Positions 33,156 to 44,784 of a stretch of 64,000 bases of DNA are shown here, in pieces. The first letter of the stretch is position 1, and every line of letters begins with the position of its first letter. The stretch is from Notamacropus eugenii (Eukaryota > Chordata > Mammalia > Diprotodontia > Macropodidae): the NCBI RefSeq assembly GCF_028372415.1, contig NC_092877.1:388814342-388878341 (forward strand), read 5' to 3'. A program made the translations under genes and the position numbers. Below the pieces are notes generated by a model. It was not told where the DNA came from, did not search any database, and saw only the letters and a program-made list of their open reading frames with translations.

Positions 33156-33929
33156 TACATAGGGTTGCCTTGCAGTGGTGAGGGTCCAGCTGATGTTGGA
33201 GAACTCGATAGTTGGCATGTGGCACACAAGTGTCTCACAATAACAGCAGTACAAAAGGTTTGTACAAAAGCAGAAGAAACTGGATCAGCTGGGCACCAGC
33301 ATCTTAGGGAAGCAAAATCCACCCTTCTCACAGCAACCTCAGACCCAACAACTTTTAAAGGATTCAGTGATACAGAAGGTAACAGAACGTAAGTACTGAA
33401 CTATGCAAAAATCATCTCCAAAGGAATTGATCCAACTTTAAAAGGAAACACACTAGAAAAAGCAGCGGTGCAAATACAGCCTAAAACAACAAGAAGAGAA
33501 AATAAAAAAGCCAAGTTTTCCCTAGTGGCTCCTGATAACTAGGGCATCCAACGACAGAAGCCCAAGTGGAGAATCTGGGGACAGGTACTACCCAGGATTG
33601 GGCCCAGAATGAAGCCTCACCTTCAACCTTTGTGTCCTGACCCTAGTTAACATTGATGAGGTAGGACCTCCAAAGCCACTTGGGTCTCTCCCTCGGGACT
33701 GCAGGGGCACTCCTGAGAGCATCTGTGCCTTTCTCTGATGCCACTGACTTCGACTCCTTTAACTTATGCCTGCGGGCACTACCAGACCCAAGCTCACTTT
33801 CAGGGCTGAGCCTTTCTTTGGCATTCTGTACTCCAGTTCTAATGCTAAAATAACTTTTGGTTAGCACTCCACACCCTCTTTTCCTTGCTTACTTAAGGCA
33901 GTTCCTGGCTCCCAGTCCTTAATAAATCA
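33156..33929. other. unique or unclassified sequence
   Basis: A-rich part (33380-33520) followed by a more GC-rich part. The A-rich section could be an old retroposon, but no family is recognised. No reading frame is convincing. Confidence 0.35.
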
Positions 33930-34200
33930 GCCCGTCAGTTAAATACCTACGATGTACCAGACATATTCAAACACAAAAAGTAAACAGTCTCTGCCCCCAG
34001 GTGGCTTACATACTCTCATCTAAAAGTACAGACATAGTGAGTACATAGACAATAGATATGAAACCACAAGGCTGGGATTGGGACAGGAGGACCTGGATTG
34101 GGACAGGAGGACCTGCAGGGTCCAGAAAAGACCTCACAGTGTACGAGGTGTCTCTGAAGTTGAACTTGGAAGAAAACCAGAGACTTTAAGTCTGCCAAGA
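33930..34200 (-). repeat. L2 3' region with a 20-bp tandem duplication
   Basis: Reversed L2: 'ttaaatacctacgatgtacc', 'ggtggcttacatactctcat'. Within it 34075-34094 and 34095-34114 are an exact 20-base tandem duplication. Confidence 0.65.
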
Positions 34201-34234
34201 GCTGCTTTCCACCTCTATAATAATCACTGAAAAG

Positions 34235-34410
34235 ATCTGACCTCTGTAAAGCAATTTATATCCATTCTCTCATTGGTTTCCCACAGAAACTCTGAGGCAG
34301 GGACAACAGGCATCATTAAGCTATTTTACAGATGGGGAAAGTGAAGCTCAGAGCAGTGCAATTACCTGGCCAGGATCATGCAACTGCTAGAATGTATCTG
34401 AGATGACCTT
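34235..34410 (-). repeat. MIR/CORE-SINE
   Basis: 'tctgtaaagcaatttatatc', 'attttacagatggggaaagt' and 'ctggccaggatcatgcaact' in reversed order. Confidence 0.7.
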
Positions 34411-35055
34411 CCAACCTACATCTCTCCTGCATATTCCACCACACAATCAGGGGATGATCCATAAAACCTGGCAAAGGCTGAGCTCTTTGACACTGAACTC
34501 TTGCTGCCTGCACCTTCAGGGCTCTCAAAGGGACTGTGACTTTGGAAAAACAGTTCTAAACCTGGGAACATCTGCATGCCAGGGCTAACAAAGGCTCTCC
34601 AGAGAATAGTCATTTAGATTCTAAAGCAGACCCATGGAGCTCCCTACTCCTAGTACCCCACCCTCCCTGCTCAACTGATCAGGAGCTTCGTGAAGTGGAA
34701 AAACAGGAAAGAAATACTTTTGTCATTCAGCAAGACGTTGGCAGCGGGGCTTTCTCAGCAACTGCCCAAGGGAGGGGGCGGGAGCTGCTTTCACATCAGC
34801 TCAGCTCCTACGTGCTGGAACAAACAGTTGAAAACTGTGGGTACTTCTGGAGCCTTTGCTGATGTTTCCTTGGAAACCATGAATTGAGAGCTGGTTCTAT
34901 GGATGTCTGCACTATCATCCAGAGGGGGCACTTCCTTAAGGGAGAAGGATCTGTGAGTCACCAAATCTCAGCCTCTCCTCCCACGATCAAGTGTCTTGAT
35001 GGAATCAATGGTCAACCCTGACTCATTAGTCCCCTGGAGGTCCCATAGACCTCTC
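34411..35055. other. unique sequence, no gene recognised
   Basis: Nothing recognised. Short frames only. Confidence 0.4.
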
Positions 35056-35422
35056 AGACTCAGCATGCCTGACACTGCACTCTTTCTCCACCACCCCACC
35101 CCCTTCCAAATTTCCTCATTATTGTTCCATCCTCCCAGCCACTCAGGCTCACACCTGAGGTGTCATCCTGGCCTGCTCACTTAAACACATCCAATCTGTG
35201 GCCAAATCTTATTGATTTTCCCTATACAACATCTCTTGTAAAGGGTCCCTTCTCTCCTCTGTCACCACCACCCTGGTGCTAAAGCACAGGTCTGATTATA
35301 TCACTCCCATACTCAATAAACTTCAGCACCTCCCGATCGCCTCCAGGACCAAATATAAAACCCTCTGTCCAGCATTCAAAGTTCTTATGAACCCAACTTC
35401 TCCTACCTTTCCAGTCTTCTGA
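35056..35422 (+). repeat. L2 LINE, ORF2-end and downstream region
   Basis: 'atgcctgacactgcactctt', 'aatctgtggccaaatcttat', 'gcacaggtctgattatatca' and 'cattcaaagttcttatgaac' follow the L2 order. Ends abruptly where L1 sequence starts. Confidence 0.8.
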
Positions 35423-35535
35423 ATCAAAACAAAAGGAGCAATTACAATCATCCTATCAGACAAAGCAAAAGCAAGCACCTAAAATATAAAAAGAGAGGGA
35501 CAAGGTTACACACAGTTTGATTTAGTGTGAATAAT
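35423..35535 (+). repeat. L1 endonuclease-region fragment
   Basis: 'caatcatcctatcagacaaa' followed by 'gcaaaagcaagc' matches the same L1 position as 16078-16107 in this window. Confidence 0.6.
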
Positions 35536-35737
35536 AAAATGGTATGCAGTTACATTTAATAGAAGCAAAATATAATTAATGGGGTGCATGGAGTCAGTTG
35601 AGAGTGTTATCATGTCTTTACATCCTCTGCCTGCATTTGCCTATCACTGTGTATGGATGTGATGCCTTGCTCCCAATCATATCCCCAAAAGATTGCCTTT
35701 AAAAAACCCTTAAAAAAAACCCAGTTTTTTTTTAAGG

Positions 35738-36365
35738 CAAAGAAAGAATGCTTCAGATAGAAGCATCACGAAAAGAAGACTTTTTTGTTGTTAAGCCAAC
35801 ATTTGACATGACTGAAACATGTGAATTTGATTCTAGAGACTCTAAAATAGGATGAGATGTTGAAATGCCTGAATCTCCAATGCAGAATGTTAGAAACAAT
35901 ATAAAAATAAAAGAAAAAGGCAAAGTCCCCTCAGTCTTTTTGTAGTGTGCAAGCAACCACAAGGGATAGAAGTGGTACTATGATAGAAATGGAACATCTT
36001 TTCTCCGCATAGATTCAAGTTGCCATAAAAAAATGCATTACCCTTACTGAGCAGTCATTCAGACAAAAACTTCAAGTTGATTTAAGCCAAGGAAAGAAAA
36101 AGGAAATGAAGGAGAGAGTGACAACTCACACTCACTATAAGTGTTGGTTGGTTTGATGGTGGTTGGATACATAATGCTAAAATGACCAGAGAAGCTGAAG
36201 ATAAATCTGACTCTACTCCAACCCATAATGAGGACAAAGGTAATAGAATATCCTGGTGTTTTGAAGCAAATCATTAAGGACATCAATATATCCACTGACC
36301 CATTGGATGTGAATGGAAAAGGCTTATTCTGGAGCATGCCTTCCATAAGGTACATTTCTAAGAAA
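35738..36365 (+). pseudogene. degenerate protein-like relic, unidentified
   Basis: One + frame is open from about 35738 to 35852 with charged, protein-like composition (it includes RKEDFFVVKPTFDMTE), then hits TGA at 35853-35855. The same frame recurs as open stretches with further stops, including about 36183-36362 (VIEYPGVLKQIIKDINIST). The composition is unlike random AT-rich DNA. It could be a processed pseudogene or part of an unlisted transposon. I do not recognise the parent, and a chance frame is not excluded. Confidence 0.3.
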
Positions 36366-36559
36366 GAAAGAAAAAAACACTTTCCATAGATTTAAAGTGT
36401 CTAAGGATCAATTAATGTTTTTTATTGAGATAATACAGAAGGAGATTTTATATTAAAACCAGTGTTTCTTTTCAATCTCAGAATTCTCACACTCTGAGAG
36501 GCTGCAGCCATTGGCCCCTCCCAGTTCTGGCGGCCGAATCAGAAATCCTGCATGACTGC

Positions 36560-36806
36560 TCTTTGTTCAGTCATTTTAATCTTATCTAAGTATCGGTGAC
36601 TCCATTTGGGGTTTTCTTGGCAAAAATACTGGAATGATTTGCCATTTCCTTCTCCAGAGGAGGAAGCTGAGGCAAACAGGATTGTTACTTGCCCAGGGTC
36701 ACACATTTAGTAAGTGCCTGCGGCCAGATTTATACTCAGGAAGATGAGACTTCCTGACTCCAGACCCAGCACTCTGTACACTATGGTGATCCCTAGCTGC
36801 CTCTAG
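36560..36806 (-). repeat. marsupial tRNA-derived SINE, full length
   Basis: Reversed order complete: 'ggtgactccatttggggttt', 'gccatttccttctccagagg', 'cttgcccagggtcacacatt', 'cttcctgactccagacccag', 'ccctagctgcctc'. Confidence 0.92.
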
Positions 36807-36807
36807 G

Positions 36808-38100
36808 GGATGAAAACTGTTTTCAAAACTGCACTGCACTATGACAGAAACTAGGCATACACCAGCACCTCACATCATCCACCAAGATAAGGTGAGAATG
36901 GGCATATGATTTAGATATAGAGGGCAATGCCATGAGCAAATTAAGGGGAGCATGGAGTAGTTTGCCTGTCATATACATGGAGAAGGGAACATTTAGGATC
37001 AAACAAGAAATAAAGAGCATCACCAAATGTGAGATGAATCATTTTGATTATAATAAATCAAAAAGGGTTTGTACAAACAAAACCCATATGTAACCAAAAT
37101 TAGAAGAAAGAAGAAAGCTAGGATAAATTTTTACAGCAAACATCTTTGATAAAGGTCTCATTTCTCAAATAGATAGAAAATGGAGTCAAATTTATACAGC
37201 TACAAGTCATTTCCCAATTGATAAATGGTCAAAGGATATTAAGAGGCATATTTCAAATGAAGAAATCAAAGCCATCTATAGTCATATGAAAAATGTTCTA
37301 AATCACTATTGATTAGAAAAATGCAAATTAAAACAACTCACAGATCCTACCACCTCATACTTAGCAGATTGGCTGATAGGAAAAGGAAAATGATGAATAT
37401 TGGAGGGGATGTGGGAAAATGGGGACACCAGTGTGCTGTTAGTGGAGTTGTGAACTAACTTCATTCTTTTGACCCAGCAATACCACCAGTAGGTCTATAT
37501 ACCCAAGAGATAAAAAGGGAGGGGGACCTATTTGTACAAAAATATTTATAGTATTTTTGTGGTGGCGAAGAACTGGAAATTGAGGGGATGCCTATCAAAT
37601 AAGGAATGGCTGAACAATATTGTTGTGTTATAAGAAATGACAAGCAGAATGATTTCAGAAAAACCTAGAAAGACTTGCATGAACTGATGCAGAGAAAATT
37701 GAGCAGAGTTAGGAGAACATTGTACACAGTAACAGCAATATCGCATAACGAATTGTAAATAACTTAACAGCTCTCAGCAATGCAATGATCCAAAACAATT
37801 CCAAAAGATTCATGATGGAAAATGATCTCTGTCTCCAGAGAAAGAACTGGTGGAGTCTGAATGCAGACCAAAGCATGCTATTTTTCACTTTTTTCCTTAT
37901 TTTTTTGTTTGAGTTTTCTCCCACAAAAATGACTAATACGGAAATGTTTTACATGATTGTACATGTGTAACCTATATCAGATTGCCTACCATCTCAAGGA
38001 GAGGTAGGGGAAGGGGGAGAAGGAGGAGAGAATTTGGAACTCAAAAAAATGTTTAAAATTGTTTTACATGTAATTGGGAAAAATACTATTAAAAAGAAAA
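36808..38100 (+). repeat. L1 LINE, ORF2 C-terminal part and 3' end
   Basis: Runs from within ORF2 ('gagaatgggcatatgattta', 'tttgtacaaacaaaacccat') through 'tcatttcccaattgataaat', 'ggaaattgaggggatgccta' and 'gaacattgtacacagtaaca' to the A-rich 3' terminus at about 38100. Many stops break the frame. Its 5' break coincides with the end of the SINE at 36806. Confidence 0.9.
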
Positions 38101-38104
38101 AAAT

Positions 38105-38520
38105 GGGTTTCAAGTTATTTTAGTTCAACTGTTGGAAAAATATTACAAGGCCAGCAATATCACAGTTAGAGTGTACTGATTTTAGATACCACTCAAGGTC
38201 ATTCATCTACACTTGATTCATTGTGTGAAATTGTAAGCATGCAAATTTGTAGAAATGTAGATAAAGTTCCCTGCATCTACCAGTGTATGTGTGGAGATTT
38301 AAAGAAAGAGAAGACAGTTTAATCTTTGCTACTAAAATATTTCAAAGAACAATAATGATATTTTCATTATATGTGTAGACTTACATTTAGATATGATATT
38401 CAGGTATTTTTAAATTTTGCTATCTACAACTACTCTACTATTTTGTAATAACTTCAACTGGAAATACATTTTTCCTATCCTATTATGTTAATAAACAGAA
38501 AAACTTATTTAAAAATGTTT
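38105..38520 (+). other. AT-rich sequence ending in AATAAA, possible 3' UTR of a retroposed transcript
   Basis: No repeat is recognised. An AATAAA hexamer (38490-38495) is followed by A-rich DNA. It may be the downstream part of whatever left the relic at 35738-36365, now separated by the SINE and L1. This is inference. Confidence 0.2.
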
Positions 38521-38639
38521 TCATTGCTTATTTTCATTGAGCTGGAACTAATCAATATATTTTACATATGATTATAATTTCAAATATTGAAAATTTGAAT
38601 AATATGAACAATTCAAGGGATTCATTATTCACACTAATT

Positions 38640-39150
38640 GGGACCAAGCTATATGCTGAAGGAAACCATAAACAACAAGCCAGGATTAGTATTAAACCTA
38701 TATGCTCTCAATACCTCACCACTTAAATTCACAAGGGAAAAACTAAGCACTACAAGAAGATACAGAGAGTAAAACATTAATAGGAGACGAACGAAAATGA
38801 GAAATATAGGACTGAACAAATTTCTGGAGGAACCAGAGCAAAAAGACTTAACAGTGTCTTCTAGACAGAACTGCTGAAGAATATATGTATTTCTTAGTAC
38901 CACATGAAACTTTCACAAAAACTGACCATGTGTCAGGGCACAAAGATATTGCAAACAAATGCTAAAAAAAAGTAGGAATAGTAATGTTTGTTCTACAGAC
39001 CACGACACAATAGTAAGCAGATCAAGCAAACAACATAGACCCAATGGAGATTTAACAATAAAATCCTAAATAATGAGTGAATTAAAGGAAAAAGTAATAG
39101 AAACAAATAATAAAGTGAAAAAAAATGATGGTTATGAAACAACATGCCAA
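38640..39150 (+). repeat. L1 endonuclease-region fragment
   Basis: 'atgaaactttcacaaaaact', then 'gaccatgtgtcagggcacaa' and 'gatattgcaaacaaatgcta' match the L1 ORF2 segment encoding a K(T)DH..GHK-type endonuclease motif. The frame is broken. Confidence 0.7.
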
Positions 39151-39169
39151 GATTTCTGATATGTCACTA

Positions 39170-39440
39170 AAAGGGGATAGGGGTTAATGTCCAATGAAGC
39201 TGGAAATATAGGTTGGGGTCAGACTACATAGGGCTTTAAAAGTGTGTTCTAAAAGTAATGGGGAGCCTTGGAGTTGGCTGGGGAGGAGAACCACATAAGC
39301 AGATCTGAGCTAATGGGAAATTAAGTTGTCCATGCTCTGTAGGAAGGACTGGAGAGCTGAGGTTTGAGGTGAGAAAAGATCTAGAACAATGCCTGAGGCA
39401 TGCAACTGAGATAGTGGAGGAAGTTTGAAAGAGAAGAGGA
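39170..39440 (-). repeat. L2 LINE internal region
   Basis: 'ggtcagactacatagggctt', 'taatggggagccttggagtt' and 'caactgagatagtggaggaa' resemble reversed L2. Confidence 0.6.
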
Positions 39441-39879
39441 CGTAGAGGAAAAGACAAGATGTTGTGTCATTTATAGTGAATCAAAACCATGCACAGTCAT
39501 TTCTCCTTAAAAACTGGGGGAGAGACATTTACAGATCTTCTGGAGATCCCCACTTGACCCCAGGAGCCTTCATGTCTGTTCTCTCCTGCTGAAGCTCAAG
39601 CCACCCAAATGCACTGACCAAACCCTGACTTCTGACTAGTGAGAATCCCCCATACTTAACCAGACCCAGACTCACTTTCAGCCACTTTATGCCAAGCTGC
39701 TGTCTATGCATCCTTCCTGTGGTTCCGTCCTCTCACCTTCCACAGCCACTGCTATAGAGGACATGTCCATCAATCACCCTATAGCCCTACTCCTCATCTC
39801 TGTGACTTCCCTGTCCAAAACCAGACTCTTCCCTGGTTAGCACTTCCTCATGTGTGTTATTATGCTCAATTAGCCAAGA
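39441..39879. other. unique sequence, no gene recognised
   Basis: Nothing recognised. Confidence 0.4.
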
Positions 39880-40080
39880 TCTCAGAGAAGCAGATGATAT
39901 GAATATTATGAACTCCACTTGACAGATGAGGGAAATAAGACTCATGAAGATTCAATCACCTAACCAATGTGCCAATAAATGGGAGATACAAGACTGGAAA
40001 CTATGTTCTCTGTGATCCCTATGACACAAGTGTTGTTACCCCCATTTAACAGATAAGTAAAATGAGGCTTGGAATGTTGA
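39880..40080 (-). repeat. two adjacent MIR fragments
   Basis: 'ccacttgacagatgagggaa' (about 39917) and 'catttaacagataagtaaaa' (about 40043) are the same reversed MIR segment occurring twice. Confidence 0.65.
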
Positions 40081-40164
40081 AAGGACTAGGAAGTATCATT
40101 AAAGGGATGCTGTGTAGGCATTTAGAAATGGAAGTAGTGACCAGTAAAAGTCTTCATAATTTCA

Positions 40165-40480
40165 TCAAGATTAGGTCACATGAAATCCATCTCATTTCCT
40201 TTTTTTTGACAGGATACTTGACTAGAAGGTGAAGGAAATGTGCCAATAGAGTATTTAGGAAGGTTTCTAACAGAGTCTGCTACATCCTTCTTATGGATAA
40301 GATGGAGCAACACAAGCCAGACAGGAGGGCATACATAGGCAACTCAACTGTTGAGAGGAGCAGCCTCAAGGACTTGTTACTAATGCCACCTTGGACAGAG
40401 ATCTCACGGAAGGTGACACAAAGGGCTGTGCTTGACCATGTGCTACTTCTATCAATGACCTAGATCCTGGGATAGATCCC
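40165..40480 (+). repeat. CR1/L3 LINE, reverse-transcriptase-end region
   Basis: 'tacatccttcttatggataa', 'acacaaagggctgtgcttga', 'ccatgtgctacttctatcaa' and 'tgacctagatcctggg' follow the CR1/L3 order past the RT motif region. Broken frame. Confidence 0.65.
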
Positions 40481-40674
40481 ATTCTTGCCTGGCTCACATT
40501 GCAGCTGAAGTCTCGTGCTTAGTTAGGGGTGAGCATAGGAAAGAAGCTAATGAAAGGAAGTGTTCACAGTCAGAACAGGGGAAGATCTGGAGATCATGTT
40601 GTAGAAAGCTAGGTTAGATGAATGGATGCACTTAATATTTCATAAGCTAGCCCCTATTATTCTTTGAGTCTGCT

Positions 40675-40988
40675 TACACCTTACACCCTGATCCAGGAAC
40701 ATTGGTCTGCTGGCTATTTCATGAACAAGACATTCCATCTGTTGGCTCTCTCTGGCTATCCTCCATGCCTGGAATGCTCTCCTTCTTGCGCTCCAATTAC
40801 TGGCCTCCCTGGCTTCTTTGAAGCCTAAACTAAAATTTCATCTTCTACAGGAAGCCTTCTCTAAAGCCTCTGAATTCCAGCTCCTCTGTTAATTATTTCG
40901 TATCTATCCCATATATTGTTTTGTATATATTTGCTTGCATGTTGTCTCCCCAATTAGATTGTAGGTTCCTTAGGGGCAGGGACTGTTT
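40675..40988 (+). repeat. L2 3' end
   Basis: 'cctccatgcctggaatgctc', 'tcatcttctacaggaagcct' and 'gcatgttgtctccccaatta' followed by 'gattgtaggttcc' are the forward L2 3' region. Confidence 0.85.
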
Positions 40989-40989
40989 T

Positions 40990-41160
40990 AGGGATCTTGG
41001 AGTCCATCTAGATGAACCTCCTCATTTTACCATTGAGGGAACTGAGACTCAAGGTGGGGATTCACACAGGGAATCATGGGTGGCCCCAGGATTTAAATCT
41101 AGGTCCTTTGCCTCCAAATTCAACTATCTGCCCACTGCACTACACTTTGTTACCCCCTGA
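40990..41160 (-). repeat. MIR-like element
   Basis: 'gatgaacctcctcattttac', 'cattgagggaactgagactc' and 'ggatttaaatctaggtcctt' are a reversed MIR-like copy inserted at the end of L2. Confidence 0.75.
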
Positions 41161-41292
41161 AGTGATGTGATGTAGGTAAAGCCCTTCATATGCTGAGAAT
41201 TCTCTACCAATGAAAATTCTTAACCCTTTTCTCTGGGGAGCAGAAGATCAAAACCATGACTTTCAAGTCCCTGCCATAGGGCTCTCCCTAAA

Positions 41293-41293
41293 G

Positions 41294-41377
<84 letters not shown>

Positions 41378-41378
41378 C

Positions 41379-41411
<33 letters not shown>

Positions 41412-41474
41412 CAGAGAGAGAGAGACAGACACAGACACAGAGACAGACACAGAGACAGACACAGCGAGACACAC

Positions 41475-41507
<33 letters not shown>

Positions 41508-41516
41508 CAGAGAGAC

Positions 41517-41547
<31 letters not shown>

Positions 41548-41672
41548 CAGAGAGACGGAGACAGAGAGATACAGAGAGACAGAGACAGAGAGACAGAGAA
41601 GAGAGAAGAGAGAGACAGAGACAGAGAGAGACAGAGAGAGAGAAGAGAGACAGAGACAGAGAGAGACAGAGA
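41293..41672. repeat. (GA)n and GACAGA purine tract
   Basis: About 80 bases of clean GA followed by 300 bases of GACAGA variants, all purine on +. The long frames across it (Arg/Glu/Thr on +, Ser/Leu on -) are repeat artefacts. Confidence 0.97.
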
Positions 41673-42182
41673 GGCTCTAGTTTGGGCTTAGAAAGCCATA
41701 ATCTGGGAGGTATAAAATAATAAAATCAAGAGTAATTCTGAGTTTCACACATAGCCTAGGAGTCTGAGAGGAAAAGCCATACTGTAGACCTTTATCCTAT
41801 ATTACTATTGAGCCCATTTTCCTTTGTGGGGAGCCTTACGCAACTTCTGGAGGCTGGGCAAGACTGCACAGGGAACCATTCATGGGAAGCTGAAGCTTTT
41901 CATTGGCAGCCGCCTCTGTGTGCAGAATTGAGGATAGGAAAATGTTCACAACTTGCTAGAGACATTCCTTCCAATGAGGACAATCTTAAGCAAACCCACC
42001 AGTATGTGGCAAGTTGAGTTTGGGGATGGGAATGCAGTTTGCAGGGCCAGGGGGAGATAGAATACCTGGTTCAAAGGTTTTTAGGTGATAGAGGCTGAAC
42101 AGGGTTGCACTGGTGGGGACCCCATGATTCTTCATTTTGTCAAGATGGTTCTAACCAGCCCTAGGGAACTATCATCTTTCTC
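41673..42182. other. unique sequence, no gene recognised
   Basis: Nothing recognised. Confidence 0.4.
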
Positions 42183-42430
42183 AGCTAGGTGGTGCAGTGA
42201 ATAGAGTACATGTACCTGGAATCAGGAGACCTTAGTTTAAATTCAGCCTCAGATACTTACTCACTAGCTGTTGACTCAGGACATATCATTTTTACCTCTG
42301 TTTGCCTCAGTTTCCTCATCATCTATTTCACACCTCATAACATCAAAGGAAATCCCGTATTTAAGGCAATTTGCAAGCCTTAAAGCACTATCTAAACTCT
42401 AGCTATCATCCTCACTATCAATCATCATCA
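42183..42430 (+). repeat. marsupial SINE, variant with TATCATC tail
   Basis: 'agctaggtggtgcagtgaat', 'cctctgtttgcctcagtttc', 'gccttaaagcactatctaaa' then an ATC-rich tail. The 3' half differs from the other SINEs here and ends like MIR-type tails. Confidence 0.85.
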
Positions 42431-42594
42431 TCGTCATTTAGTGGGGAGAAAGGGCACAGGAAGACTCAGTCTTCCCATCCAAAGGCCATTTATAGCTGGG
42501 ACCAAAGCTCAGAAACTCAAATGACTTTGAAGGCAATCTGATCCAACCCTGGCTTGACTGGGTTGGAGCCAAATACACAGAGATGCAAAATAAG

Positions 42595-42720
42595 AAAATA
42601 TTAGATTGTGAGTTCCTTGAAGGAAGAGAATTTGCCTTTGTTTGCATCAACAGAACTTAGTATAATGTCTAGAATGTAGGTGCTTAATAATGCTTATTGA
42701 CCTGTTGACTTGAGGAGTGA
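42595..42720 (+). repeat. L2 3' end
   Basis: 'ttagattgtgagttccttga' and 'ggtgcttaataatgcttatt'. Confidence 0.8.
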
Positions 42721-42867
42721 AAACCAAGCACTGTGTGCAGTCTGAGTAGGGAAGGATCGTTACAGGTTGTGATCACCAATGTCGTCAATGATAGATGTAT
42801 ACATTAATAGATACATAGACGGAAGTAGATGATAGGACAGGGAAGATGGAGAGAGAAGAGAGAGAGA

Positions 42868-42995
42868 ACATTTATTAAGCACTGATCATGTGACAGATGC
42901 TGTGGGTAAGCACTATGAATACACATGCCAGCAGAAAGAAAGGTAATCCCTGTCTTCATGAAACTTACATTCTAACAAGGCAAGAAAACATAAAA
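42868..42995 (-). repeat. L2 3' tip
   Basis: 'acatttattaagcactgatc' and 'catgaaacttacattctaac' in reversed L2 order. Confidence 0.75.
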
Positions 42996-43319
42996 AGGAG
43001 CTGCAAAGCGAGGGGCGAGGGGCTAGCCTAGAGAGCCATGAGTGGGGCCAGAAGGGCAGCAAGTCTAGCTTCCCTGGGCAGCTCTTCAAATGGAGCCTTT
43101 GGCCAGGAACTTTACCATTTGGAGGAGGGGGCTCAAGGGTCAGGGACCTGTCTGGTGTGTGAAGGCTACTGGGAGCTAGGTGTAAAAGTCTGAAGAGTCA
43201 GGAGTAGAATTGGGAGCAAGAGTCATGTGATGCGCAGAGGGGCTCAGTAATTTGCCAGAGATCATAGTAGCAGGTCCTTAAATACCAGGTCCTAGGTACC
43301 TTATCTCCTTCCTTCTCAC
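42996..43319. other. possibly diverged L2 body, otherwise unique
   Basis: Continues downstream of a reversed L2 tip, but no diagnostic string is certain. Confidence 0.3.
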
Positions 43320-43321
43320 TT

Positions 43322-43583
43322 CCTTGGTTGTTCAGCCATTTTAGTCATGCCCAACTCTTCATGATCCCCTTTGGGGTCTTCTGGGCAGAGATAGTGGAGT
43401 GTTTTGACATTTCCTTTTCCAAGATCCTCATTTTACATATGAGGAAACTGAGGCAAATAAGGTTAAGTAACTTGCCCAGAGTCTCATAGCTAGTATGTGT
43501 CTGAGGTCAGATTTGAACTCAGTAACTTGTCTTCCTTATTCTAGACCTGACACTCTATACACTGCACCACTTAGCTACCCACT
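43322..43583 (-). repeat. marsupial tRNA-derived SINE, full length
   Basis: 'ttggttgttcagccatttta', 'ctcttcatgatcccctttgg', 'catatgaggaaactgaggca', 'agatttgaactcagtaactt', 'cactgcaccacttagctacc' in reversed order. Confidence 0.93.
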
Positions 43584-43999
43584 AACTCACTAAGATGAGT
43601 CAGCTTCTGCTCTCCTGCCCAAGAAGGGGATTCAAGATAGAGAAGAAATGAGAAAGGAAGAAGGAAATGTGGTGAGGGTGGCATATTGGATGAATGGGGT
43701 CCACCCACTGGGACATCTCACAGAGAATATCAGATCAAAGCAGCTAGACCTAGCAGTCTACTCTGTTTTTGTTACCAATCTAGAAACTGAAACGCATAGT
43801 CATGAAATAGTTTGATAAAATTCCCTGCAGCTCCAGCAGAGACAGGACCCTGCTCTCCTGCTCACAACACAGTGTTGCCTTCCTGTACTATTTCTGTCCA
43901 GCTCATAGCCCATCTTTTCTCAGATAAGGAAATGGACAAGAAACTCACTTGAAATTTATATGAGTACAAGAAACAAGGGCATTGTGCTGAGTGGCTTCT

Positions 44000-44157
44000 G
44001 GAGTCCCCTTCTCCTGCATCAGTCTGTGGTTCTGAGCTCCAAGAGCAGAAATCCCACAGTTGGATTGGGTGGTGGGGTGGAAGCAATGGTAAAAGTACAA
44101 AATGGAGGACATATGGCTAGGCAGCAGTTTATCTGAAAAAGATCTCATATAAGCCCA
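44000..44157 (+). repeat. CR1/L3 LINE, first part
   Basis: 'agtacaaaatggaggacata' followed by 'tggctaggcagcagtttatc' and 'tgaaaaagatct' match the CR1/L3 3' ORF end. The collinear continuation is at 44785. Confidence 0.7.
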
Positions 44158-44606
44158 GGCAAAGTGAGATTTTTTTGTTGTTTTCTTTTTTGGAGTTCAC
44201 TTTCCCAGGCTCAAGATAAATTGTGAGCATCTGAGGAACTGATCTCCTTGGAATCCTGATGATTCACAGCTATGCTAAGGCACATAGGTTTCATACCTTC
44301 TGGCTCTGAACCAATCAGGAGCCAAGTCTTTGTTAAATATACTGAGAGATATTTGCTTTGGGAGTTTCACTCATGATAAGGACCTTTGATTACCTGGATG
44401 AGGCTTTGTTTGTTAACAGCCTCCTGACTACTCAGAGATTTGTGCTCTCCTATCCAGTGGTGTATGTAGGTGGTTGTATTACTTTGTTCAGACAGTTGGA
44501 GTCCTGTTTGTTGAATCTTTGTGCTAATTTCTCTGCTTCTATTTTCTCTCTTTGTATTTTCTCCATGTTCAGGGTGTAAACCTTTTCATTGAACTAGTAA
44601 ATGACA
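44158..44606. mobile_element. insertion in CR1/L3, possibly LTR-like
   Basis: About 620 bases (with the following microsatellite) separate two collinear CR1/L3 pieces, so something was inserted here. CCAATCA (44310-44316) and T-rich sequence after 44480 would suit an LTR, but TG/CA ends and a target duplication could not be found. Confidence 0.25.
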
Positions 44607-44685
44607 TATATACATATATATGTGTGTATATATATATATATGTGTGTGTATATATATATGTGTGTGTATATATATATATATATAA
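44607..44685. repeat. (TA)n / (TG)n microsatellite
   Basis: Alternating TATATA and TGTGTG blocks, strictly alternating purine-pyrimidine. Confidence 0.95.
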
Positions 44686-44784
44686 TTAAGGTTGTCTTTG
44701 AAGGCTGTCTTTCCTTTATAAAGTAGATTAAAGAACCTGTGCTACCTGACCATCCTGGGTGTGCTAGGGTGCTTGCTAATACAG

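Noticed and set aside
33380-33520. A-rich stretch, possible poly(A) tail of a retrogene
   Set aside because: No clean A run, no target duplication and no upstream frame.
36059-36355. 98-codon minus frame
   Set aside because: Antisense of the better, protein-like + frame and itself Ser/Phe-rich without motifs.
40200-40400. Possible coding remnant of a cellular gene
   Set aside because: The order of strings matches a CR1/L3 reverse-transcriptase end, so it is a LINE fragment.
41210-41680. 156-codon Arg/Glu-rich + frame
   Set aside because: Entirely (GA)n/GACAGA; both strands are open because the repeat has no stop codons.
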